A DNA stretch of 33,181 nucleotides from positions 1 to 33,181 of the forward strand of contig JBBSOK010000021.1 of assembly GCA_038259825.1 (NCBI GenBank). The letters are read 5' to 3'. This DNA comes from JBBSOK01 sp038259825 (GTDB lineage Bacteria; Bacteroidota; Bacteroidia; Flavobacteriales; Flavobacteriaceae). Below the pieces are notes generated by a model. The model saw only the letters and a program-made list of their open reading frames with translations. It made no database searches and had not been told where the DNA came from. Positions 15,567 to 22,602 of this stretch are shown here, one piece after another. Position 1 is the first letter of the stretch; each line of letters opens with the position of its first letter. Made by a program: the position numbers and the translations under genes.

Positions 15567-16040
15567 ATGAAGATTTTAAAAATATTTTTAATAGTAGCTT
15601 TATTGGCTTTCGTTGTTATTCAATTTATACGACCCGAAAAAAATAATGAAGGTTACGTAAGCGTAGCACTTTTCGAAGCTGAAACAAAACCTTCTGAAGA
15701 AGTACAGGTAATACTTCGCGAAAGTTGTTATGATTGTCATAGCAACCAAACAAAATATCCTTGGTACTCCGAAATTGCCCCAATTTCTTTTTGGTTGGAA
15801 GACCACATAAAAGATGGAAAAACACATTTTGATGCTTCAGCTTGGAGCACATATTCAGTTAAGAAAAAAGAACATAAGCTGGAAGAATTTATAGAAATGG
15901 TAGAAGATGGTGAAATGCCGTTAGAATCCTACACCATAATTCACGGAAACCTCTCCGAAAATGATAAAAAGCTTCTATTGCAATGGGTTGGCTTAGCTAG
16001 ACTTCAATATAAACACAGCTTGGAGGTAAGCTCAAAATAA
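15567..16040 (+). CDS. Haem-binding domain protein (PF14376 type), membrane-anchored
   Basis: The 157-residue product has one N-terminal membrane helix or uncleaved signal (residues 5-20). A cytochrome-like domain follows, with Cys54-Tyr-Asp-Cys57-His58, a CxxCH haem-attachment motif. The next residues Ser-Asn-x-Thr-Lys-Tyr-Pro-Trp-Tyr-Ser, and later Pro-Ile-Ser-Phe-Trp-Leu-Glu-Asp-His-Ile-Lys-Asp-Gly-Lys, are the hallmarks of the Bacteroidota haem-binding domain. The C-terminal Glu-Met-Pro-Leu-Glu-Ser-Tyr segment contains the probable distal Met ligand. It faces the periplasm. Role (electron transfer or haem/iron sensing) is not known. Its promoter carries the same palindrome as the iron-type operon that follows. 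Confidence 0.85.
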   Translation: MKILKIFLIVALLAFVVIQFIRPEKNNEGYVSVALFEAETKPSEEVQVILRESCYDCHSNQTKYPWYSEIAPISFWLEDHIKDGKTHFDASAWSTYSVKKKEHKLEEFIEMVEDGEMPLESYTIIHGNLSENDKKLLLQWVGLARLQYKHSLEVSSK

Positions 16041-16073
16041 TTCATTTTTTCGAAACATTATTTTAACATAAAC

Positions 16074-16098
16074 TTTATTTAAATTTAATCTAAATAAA
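16074..16098. promoter_or_regulatory. Putative operator palindrome (copy 2) before the DUF4856-imelysin unit
   Basis: TTTATTTA (16074-16081) and TAAATAAA (16091-16098) flank AATTTAATC. Counting the inner bases, 11 of 12 positions on each side are complementary around a central T, so this is a nearly perfect 25-bp palindrome. It ends one base before the -33 TTG. Within 23 bp it shares TTATTTA-A-TCT-ATAA positions with copy 1. Confidence 0.65.
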
Positions 16099-16099
16099 C

Positions 16100-16130
16100 T
16101 TGCAAGAAATAACTTGCTCCTATATTTTTG
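16100..16130 (+). promoter_or_regulatory. Promoter for the DUF4856-imelysin-HTTM-receptor unit
   Basis: TTG at 16100-16102, a 20-bp spacer and TATTTTTG at 16123-16130 match the Bacteroidota promoter. The leader to the ATG at 16176 is about 40 nt. It is directly adjacent to the palindrome at 16074-16098. Confidence 0.7.
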
Positions 16131-16175
16131 CGGACTGAAAACTAAACTATTTATAATAGGTCTAAATAAAATATA

Positions 16176-17396
16176 ATGAAAAAAATTCTTTTCCCAATTG
16201 CTGGCTTAATTTTTATAATGATAGCCTCTTGTTCCTCGGATGATTCGGAACAAATTATAATAAATAACATAACTAATCCAGAGTTTTACAACTTTCAACG
16301 TAGTAATGAGTCTACTGTAGATTTCCAAGGCCAGACCGCTAGAATTCAAATGGCAGGCGAAACTGCTAATGCTTTTATAGATTTTGATAATGCTTCACAA
16401 TCTTCAATAAGCGCAATGTTTAATCATCAAGCGGGCGAAAACAATTTTAATGATGCTAGTTTAAATGCTTCAGATAAAAATCTTAAAAGTAAAGTAGCAG
16501 CTTCGTTTGATTTATTTAATAGTAATTCTAGCGAGAGCACACAAATTAAGGCAACTTTTGAGGACTATATAACCTTACAAACAACAGTTGTTTTTCCAAA
16601 CAGAACGACATTAGCATCACCTGGTGTGGCCGGACAAATAGCAGATGGTACACGTACGCGATACGTTAATGGTAAAGGTTTGGAATATAATCAAGCTTTT
16701 GCAAAAAGCTTATTGGGAGCTTTAATGACGGATCAAATGCTTAATAATTATTTGAGTCCATCAGTTTTGGATGAAGGAGAAAACCGCTCTAATAACGACA
16801 ATAATATAACTGAAGCAGGCAAGTCTTACACAACAATGGAGCATAAGTGGGATGAAGCCTATGGTTATTTATATGGCTCATCTGCAAATGCCACAAATCC
16901 TAATCTTACAATTGGAGAGGACGATGCCTTTTTAAATGAATACGTTGGAAGAGTTAACGATAATACAGACTTTTCTACCATTGCAGAAGATATTTGGAAT
17001 GCTTTTAAGTTAGGCCGTGCAGCAATTGTTGGTAAAAATTATCAAATCCGTGATGCGCAAGCAGCTATTATTAAAGAAAAAATTTCAACTGTAATTGCCG
17101 CACGTGGAATTTTCTATCTTCAAATTGGAAAAAATAGGATTGCAGAAGGTAATCCTGAAGCAGCTTTTCACGCACTTTCTGAAGCGTATGGTTTTGTATA
17201 TAGTCTTCGTTTTACAAGATTGTCTAATGAAAGCACCTCACTTTTTTCAAAATCTGAAGTAGATTCATTATTAGATATGCTTACAAATTCTACTGAAAAT
17301 GGTTTTTGGGATATTACGCCAGAAACATTGGACGCAGTTTCAGAAGCTATTGCTTCAAAATTCAATTTTACAGTAGCACAGGCAGCTACAAATTAA
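16176..17396 (+). CDS. DUF4856 domain lipoprotein
   Basis: The 406-residue product has a lipoprotein signal with an Ile-Ala-Ser-Cys lipobox (Cys19) and a short acidic Ser/Asp linker. The remainder matches the Bacteroidota DUF4856 family: Tyr-Asn-Phe-x-Arg near the start, Arg-Tyr-Val-Asn-x-Lys-Gly-Leu-Glu-Tyr-Asn-Gln-Ala-Phe-Ala-Lys-Ser-Leu-Leu-Gly-Ala mid-protein, His-Lys-Trp-Asp-Glu-Ala-Tyr-Gly-Tyr, and the helical Ala-Arg-Gly-Ile-Phe-Tyr-Leu-Gln region. The helices and the position next to imelysin suggest a related mostly-helical fold. The molecular function is unknown. It is the first gene of a four-gene unit (gaps of 27, 41 and 40 bp) ending with a TonB-dependent receptor, which points to metal, probably iron, uptake. 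Confidence 0.88.
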   Translation: MKKILFPIAGLIFIMIASCSSDDSEQIIINNITNPEFYNFQRSNESTVDFQGQTARIQMAGETANAFIDFDNASQSSISAMFNHQAGENNFNDASLNASDKNLKSKVAASFDLFNSNSSESTQIKATFEDYITLQTTVVFPNRTTLASPGVAGQIADGTRTRYVNGKGLEYNQAFAKSLLGALMTDQMLNNYLSPSVLDEGENRSNNDNNITEAGKSYTTMEHKWDEAYGYLYGSSANATNPNLTIGEDDAFLNEYVGRVNDNTDFSTIAEDIWNAFKLGRAAIVGKNYQIRDAQAAIIKEKISTVIAARGIFYLQIGKNRIAEGNPEAAFHALSEAYGFVYSLRFTRLSNESTSLFSKSEVDSLLDMLTNSTENGFWDITPETLDAVSEAIASKFNFTVAQAATN

Positions 17397-17423
17397 AGAT
17401 TCATTAATTTCAAATCATTTCAA

Positions 17424-18545
17424 ATGAAATTTATCAAAATAACAACATTCATTTTTTTAATCGCACTAGTAATTACTGCTTGTTCAAGCGATAGTGACAC
17501 GCCTGTAGATTCTCCAAATAATTTTGATCGTGGTGCAATGCTCACTAATTGGGCAGATAATATCATTGTTCCAGCTTATGAAAGCTTCGCAGACCAAACT
17601 TCTATTTTACAGAGTAGTACTTCAAATTTTACGACTAATCCAACGGTCGAAAATTTACAAACGCTTCGTACAAATTGGAAAGATGCATATTTAGGCTTTC
17701 AAACAGTTTCAATGTTTGAGATTGGAAAGGCGGAAGAAGTTAGATTTAGAAATAGATTGAATGTTTATCCAGCAAATGCTGCCGAAATTGAAGCATTTAT
17801 TAGTAGCGGAAATTACGATTTTGCTTTACCGTCAACTATAGACAAACAAGGATTTCCTGCCTTGGATTATATGTTGAACGGTTTAGCAACAACCGATACC
17901 GAAATAGTAACCTTTTATACTTCAAATGCAAATGCTGAAGGATACAAAAATTACCTACAAACACTTTCAAATACAATTGCAAGCTTAAGCAATGAGGTGC
18001 TTACAAGTTGGACAAGTGGATATCGCGATACTTTTGTTGCCAACACAAGTTCATCAGCTTCTGGAGCTGTCGATAAATTAACAAACGATTATATTTTCTA
18101 CTTTGAAAAAGCCTTACGCGCTGGTAAAGTTGGAATTCCTGCTGGTGTATTTTCTGGAAATGTGTTGCCAGGAAATGTTGAAGCGTTATACAAAAAAGAC
18201 TTTTCAAAAGAATTATTGCTGAAGGCAATTGAAGCAAGTGCAAATTTCTTCAACGGAAAATCTTTTGAAAGCGGTGCAACTGGTCCAAGTTTTAAAACCT
18301 ATTTAGATTTTTTGAATACTATAAAAAACGGGGAAAATTTGAGTAACCTTATCAATAACCAATTTGAAGTAGCCAAAACAGAAGCGTCAAGTTTAAACAA
18401 CAATTTTGCTGAACAAGTTCAAATGGATAATTCTAAAATGCTAGAAACCTATGATGAATTACAACGAAATGTAATTTATCTAAAGGTAGATATGATTCAA
18501 GCTTTAGATATAAGCATAGATTATGTAGATGCAGACGGAGATTAA
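17424..18545 (+). CDS. Imelysin family (M75-like) lipoprotein
   Basis: This is a 373-residue lipoprotein (Ile-Thr-Ala-Cys, Cys20). The all-helical imelysin-like domain starts at Asn-Trp-Ala-Asp-Asn-Ile-Ile-Val-Pro-Ala-Tyr. It continues with Leu-Arg-x-Asn-Trp-Lys-Asp-Ala-Tyr-Leu-Gly-Phe-Gln and Gly143-Phe-Pro-Ala-Leu-Asp148-Tyr-Met-Leu. In M75/imelysin proteins the last segment is GxHxxE; here Pro replaces His and Asp replaces Glu, so it is probably not a peptidase. Imelysin-family proteins are iron-regulated and thought to bind iron at the cell surface or in the periplasm. A 14-bp palindrome (17417-17430) overlaps the start codon. It lies between DUF4856 and the HTTM gene. Confidence 0.9.
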   Translation: MKFIKITTFIFLIALVITACSSDSDTPVDSPNNFDRGAMLTNWADNIIVPAYESFADQTSILQSSTSNFTTNPTVENLQTLRTNWKDAYLGFQTVSMFEIGKAEEVRFRNRLNVYPANAAEIEAFISSGNYDFALPSTIDKQGFPALDYMLNGLATTDTEIVTFYTSNANAEGYKNYLQTLSNTIASLSNEVLTSWTSGYRDTFVANTSSSASGAVDKLTNDYIFYFEKALRAGKVGIPAGVFSGNVLPGNVEALYKKDFSKELLLKAIEASANFFNGKSFESGATGPSFKTYLDFLNTIKNGENLSNLINNQFEVAKTEASSLNNNFAEQVQMDNSKMLETYDELQRNVIYLKVDMIQALDISIDYVDADGD

Positions 18546-18586
18546 AACAATGACTTACGCCAAAATAAATAAGTCTTTTTCTAAAA

Positions 18587-19969
18587 ATGTCTAAACTTAA
18601 TACCTATCGAAAAACCCAAACGAATGCCGCACCTCTTGCGGTTTTTCGTGTTTTATTTGGGTTAATGATGTTGGCAAGTATCATAAGGTTTTGGGCTAAT
18701 GGCTGGATTGATAAACTGTACATTCAACCAAAATTCTTTTTCACATATTACGGTTTTAGTTGGGTGCAGCCCATAGGAAATTACACGTATTTAATCTTTG
18801 CCGTTTGTGCTCTTTCTGCACTTTTCGTTTCACTAGGTTATAAATATCGAATTTCAATTATTTTATTTTTTTTGAGTTTTACCTACATAGAGTTGATGGA
18901 TAAAACTACCTATTTAAACCATTATTATTTTATAAGTTGCGTAGCTTTTTTGATGATTTTCCTTCCAGCAAATACTTATTTTTCGATGGATTCTTGGAAA
19001 AATCCGTTGAAAAAACTTGATAAAATTCCAAAATGGTCAATAGATAGCATTAAACTTATCTTGGGTATTGTTTATGTTTACGCAGGCTTGGCAAAACTTA
19101 ACAGCGATTGGCTCTTAGAAGCAATGCCGTTAAAAATCTGGTTACCTTCAAAATATGATTTGCCTTTTTTGGGTGATTTACTACAACAAGAATGGATGCA
19201 TTATGCTTTTAGTTGGAGCGGTGCAATTTATGATTTAACGATTCCATTTCTACTTTTATATAAACCTACTAGATGGTTTGCCTTCATATTAGTTGTAATA
19301 TTTCACGTATTAACGCGTGTTTTATTCCCAATAGGGATGTTTCCATATGTAATGATTGTGAGTGCATTAATATTTTTTGATGCAGGTTTTCATAATAGGA
19401 TTATCCAATTTATTTCAAAATTGTTAAGACTCGATTATTCGAGAATTACTTCGAAACCTATTATTACCTCTGAAGAAGGGAAATCTCAAAAATTTCAATA
19501 TCGAAGCAAATTTGTTTTACCAATTTTAGCCGCTTTTTTTACAATTCAACTTTTATTTCCGTGGCGATATTTAGCCTATCCAAATGAACTTTTTTGGACG
19601 GAACAAGGCTACCGTTTTTCGTGGCGCGTAATGCTGATGGAAAAAGCTAGCTACACACAATTTAAGGTTGTTAATGGCACAACCGGAAACAGATTTTACG
19701 TGGACAATACAGATTTTTTAACTCCTTTTCAAGAAAAACAAATGAGTGGTCAACCTGATTTTATATTGCAGTACGCCCAATATTTAGGCGATCACTTTAA
19801 AAATCAAGGCCATAAAAACATCTCTATTTATGCTGAAAGCTATGTTGCTCTAAATGGCAGATTGAGCCAGCCCTATGTTAATCCAGAAATTGATTTATTA
19901 AAAGAAAAAGAATCTTTTAAACACAAAGATTGGCTTTTGCCATTTAATGATACGATTAAAGGATTTTAA
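18587..19969 (+). CDS. HTTM / vitamin-K-dependent gamma-carboxylase-like membrane protein
   Basis: The 460-residue polytopic protein has an HTTM (horizontally transferred transmembrane) domain in its first 300 residues and a soluble C-terminal part of about 120 residues. Asp105-Lys-Thr-Thr-Tyr-Leu-Asn-His112-Tyr-Tyr-Phe matches the human carboxylase block Asp-Lys-Thr-x-x-x-Asn-His-x-Tyr, whose His is residue 160. Tyr-Ala-Gly-Leu-Ala-Lys170-Leu-Asn-Ser-Asp-Trp aligns with the human Gly-Val-Lys-Lys-Leu-Asp-Ala-Asp-Trp block holding the catalytic base Lys218. Human GGCX carboxylates Glu using vitamin K hydroquinone; menaquinol could serve here. The substrate is unknown. The gene sits inside a probable iron-uptake operon. 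Confidence 0.85.
   Translation: MSKLNTYRKTQTNAAPLAVFRVLFGLMMLASIIRFWANGWIDKLYIQPKFFFTYYGFSWVQPIGNYTYLIFAVCALSALFVSLGYKYRISIILFFLSFTYIELMDKTTYLNHYYFISCVAFLMIFLPANTYFSMDSWKNPLKKLDKIPKWSIDSIKLILGIVYVYAGLAKLNSDWLLEAMPLKIWLPSKYDLPFLGDLLQQEWMHYAFSWSGAIYDLTIPFLLLYKPTRWFAFILVVIFHVLTRVLFPIGMFPYVMIVSALIFFDAGFHNRIIQFISKLLRLDYSRITSKPIITSEEGKSQKFQYRSKFVLPILAAFFTIQLLFPWRYLAYPNELFWTEQGYRFSWRVMLMEKASYTQFKVVNGTTGNRFYVDNTDFLTPFQEKQMSGQPDFILQYAQYLGDHFKNQGHKNISIYAESYVALNGRLSQPYVNPEIDLLKEKESFKHKDWLLPFNDTIKGF
18608..18648 (+). promoter_or_regulatory. Terminator-like and competing hairpins at the start of the HTTM coding region
   Basis: CCGCA (18627-18631) and TGCGG (18637-18641) form a short GC-rich hairpin followed by TTTTT. 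CGAAAAACC (18608-18616) can instead pair perfectly with GGTTTTTCG (18640-18648), masking the T run. The two folds exclude each other, as in attenuators, but lie within codons 8-21 of the gene. Confidence 0.35.
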
Positions 19970-20009
19970 TTAAAATTTGCCAGAATCAAACTGGAAGAAA
20001 TTAAAAAAA

Positions 20010-22454
20010 ATGATAAAAAAAATTTTAAGTCTATTTATAATTTTGGTGGTGGCTCTACTAAGTTCCCCAACATTTGCACAATTTTCAATTTCTGGGAAAG
20101 TTACTTCTGCAGCTAGCAACACACCAATTGCAAATGCTGAAGTTTATAATACAACGTTGGGAAATTCAACAAAAACAGATACTTCGGGGAATTATAAATT
20201 TCAGAATATTCCTGCTGGTAACTATGAATTTGCCGTTTTCAGTATGGAATATGAAGTGTTAAAACAAACTGTTACCATTTCTGAAAATACAGGCTTAAAT
20301 TTTACACTGAATCTACTTGCACAACAACTTTCCGAAGTTTTGATTACCAAAAGAAAGGAAGAAATTTTTGCACTTCGAAATTTAAAACAAGTTGAAGGTA
20401 CCGCAATTTACGCTGGGAAAAAGAGTGAAGTGGTTATAATGGACAATCTTACGGCAAACACTGCAACTAATAACGCGCGCCAAATTTATGCACAGGTTGT
20501 TGGCCTAAATATTTATGAGAATAACGATGGCGGTTTACAATTGAATATTGGCGGAAGAGGTTTGAACCCAAATAGAACAGCAAATTTTAATACACGCCAA
20601 AACGGCTACGATATTTCAGCCGATGTTTTGGGTTATCCTGAAAGTTATTACACACCGCCAGCCGATGCCATTAGCGAGATCGAGGTAGTTCGCGGCGCAG
20701 CATCTTTACAATACGGAACACAGTTTGGAGGTCTTATAAACTTCAAATTAAAACAGCCAAACCCAACAAAAAAGTTTGAATGGATTTCCAGACAATCTGT
20801 TGGCTCATATGATTTGTTTAACAGCTTTAATAGTTTTAGTGGTACGGTGGGTAAAGTTGGTTATTACGCATATCATAATTACAAAACGGGCGACGATTTT
20901 AGACCAAATTCGCAATTCGATTCACACAATGCCTTTGCGCATTTAGATTATAACTTTTCTGAAAATACTAAGTTGGCTTTTGAAATGAGTTACTTAAATT
21001 ATTTGGCTCAACAACCTGGCGGACTTACCGATAGACAATTTGAAGAAGATCCAACTTCCAGTAACCGAACTCGAAATTGGTTTCAAGTAGATTGGAAATT
21101 ATATTCACTTCGTTTAGAACATGCTTTTTCAGATAAAACCGATTTTAGTTTAAACTTATTTTCCTTGAATGCCTCGCGGGAATCAGTTGGTTTTCGGGAA
21201 AATAGGGTTTCGCAGGAAGATGATTTGGAAACGCCACGAGAACTTATTTCGGGCAATTTTAATAATTGGGGAGCCGAAGCTAGATTGCTAACGCGTTACA
21301 AATTATTCAATAAAGAAAATACGGTTCTGTTCGGTGGTAAATATTACCAAAGCAATAATAGCGAACGTCAAGGACCGGGAACAAATGGAAATGACGCTAA
21401 CTTTAGTTTTGCAGACGAACAATTTCCAGATTATACACGCCAAAGTGATTTTACGTTTCCAAACTTAAACGTTGCTTTATTTGGTGAAAACATTTTCAAC
21501 ATAACTTCAAAGTTTTCAGTAACGCCAGGCTTTCGTTTTGAATATATAAAAACGAAAAGTGAAGGAGAGTACAAAAATATAATTTTAGATTTAGCAGGAA
21601 ACCCGATACTTAATGAAACCATTCCGGACAATAGGGATTTTGACCGTTCATTTCTACTATTAGGCGTAGGCTTGAGTTATAAACCTGCAAAATCTGTTGA
21701 AATCTACGGAAATGTAAGTCAAAATTATCGCTCGGTTACATTCAATGATATTCGAATTACAAATCCGTCCTTCGTGGTCGATCCAAATATTACGGATGAA
21801 GAAGGATATACTTTTGACATTGGCGCTCGTGGAAGATTACTAAAATATGTTTCATATGATGTTGGCGCATTTTATTTAAGTTATGAAAATCGCTTGGGCG
21901 TTGTTGGGCGAGAGGGAAGTATAAATCCGTACGAACGTTTTCGTACCAATATCGGTGATGCCGCAACCTATGGAATTGAAAGTTTTATAGATTGGAATAT
22001 TGTGGAAACTTTCAGTGTTAGCGAAAATTTCAGGTTAAATACTTTTGTAAATTTCGCTTACACAGAAAGCGAATATTTAAGTTCACAACAAGAAAATGTT
22101 GAAGGAAAGCAAGTTGAATTTATTCCGAAGATAAATTTGAAAACGGGAATTAATTTTGGATATAAGAACTTTTTAGGAAGTTTACAATACACATATTTAA
22201 GTGAACAATTTACAGATGCAACAAATGCAGAGCGCGATTTTGGCGACCAAAGCGGAATTCAAGGTGAAATTCCTGCGTATGATATTTTAGACCTTTCGTT
22301 GTCTTACAGCTTCAGCCGTTTTAAAATAGAAAGTGGTATTAATAATTTATTGGACAATAGCTATTTCACGAGAAGAGCCACGGGTTATCCCGGTCCGGGT
22401 ATTTTACCAAGCCAACCACGCACGTGGTATGCAACACTTCAAATACAATTATAA
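20010..22454 (+). CDS. TonB-dependent outer-membrane receptor (FecA-like) with carboxypeptidase-like N domain
   Basis: From the ATG at 20010 the product is 814 residues. An upstream in-frame TTG at 19977 would put 11 residues before the signal peptide and is unlikely. A signal peptide ending Pro-Thr-Phe-Ala-Gln is followed by a CarboxypepD_reg-like domain (Ile-Ser-Gly-Lys-Val-Thr ... Gly-Asn-Tyr-Lys-Phe-Gln-Asn-Ile-Pro-Ala-Gly). The plug follows (Leu-Asn-Ile-Gly-Gly-Arg-Gly, Ile-Glu-Val-Val-Arg-Gly-Ala-Ala-Ser-Leu-Gln-Tyr-Gly), then a 22-strand-type barrel. The plug is close to Fe(III)-dicitrate receptors such as FecA. It would take up a ferric chelate with TonB energy. It ends the iron-type unit, 40 bp after the HTTM gene. 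Confidence 0.92.
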   Translation: MIKKILSLFIILVVALLSSPTFAQFSISGKVTSAASNTPIANAEVYNTTLGNSTKTDTSGNYKFQNIPAGNYEFAVFSMEYEVLKQTVTISENTGLNFTLNLLAQQLSEVLITKRKEEIFALRNLKQVEGTAIYAGKKSEVVIMDNLTANTATNNARQIYAQVVGLNIYENNDGGLQLNIGGRGLNPNRTANFNTRQNGYDISADVLGYPESYYTPPADAISEIEVVRGAASLQYGTQFGGLINFKLKQPNPTKKFEWISRQSVGSYDLFNSFNSFSGTVGKVGYYAYHNYKTGDDFRPNSQFDSHNAFAHLDYNFSENTKLAFEMSYLNYLAQQPGGLTDRQFEEDPTSSNRTRNWFQVDWKLYSLRLEHAFSDKTDFSLNLFSLNASRESVGFRENRVSQEDDLETPRELISGNFNNWGAEARLLTRYKLFNKENTVLFGGKYYQSNNSERQGPGTNGNDANFSFADEQFPDYTRQSDFTFPNLNVALFGENIFNITSKFSVTPGFRFEYIKTKSEGEYKNIILDLAGNPILNETIPDNRDFDRSFLLLGVGLSYKPAKSVEIYGNVSQNYRSVTFNDIRITNPSFVVDPNITDEEGYTFDIGARGRLLKYVSYDVGAFYLSYENRLGVVGREGSINPYERFRTNIGDAATYGIESFIDWNIVETFSVSENFRLNTFVNFAYTESEYLSSQQENVEGKQVEFIPKINLKTGINFGYKNFLGSLQYTYLSEQFTDATNAERDFGDQSGIQGEIPAYDILDLSLSYSFSRFKIESGINNLLDNSYFTRRATGYPGPGILPSQPRTWYATLQIQL

Positions 22455-22515
22455 AATTTAATTAATTATTAGAAAATCAATTCTCCTCAAATTCATAATT
22501 CTGAATTAAAAGAGA

Positions 22516-22523
22516 TACCTTTG
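22516..22523 (+). promoter_or_regulatory. Promoter -7 element for guaB
   Basis: TACCTTTG matches TAnnTTTG and would give a leader of about 75 nt before the ATG at 22603. No good -33 TTG is visible. Confidence 0.5.
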
Positions 22524-22602
22524 CACGCAATTAATAAGTAACCACTTTCGCATCTTACCAATTAAGTTGGAGGACAAGCTTCTGAAAGTAAATTTAATTG
22601 CA

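Noticed and set aside
18550..18594. 14-codon frame before the HTTM gene as a gene of its own
   Set aside because: Too short and without support as a protein; kept only as part of a possible attenuator.
19977..20009. TTG start for the TonB-dependent receptor
   Set aside because: It would place a charged stretch before the signal peptide; the ATG at 20010 gives a normal one.
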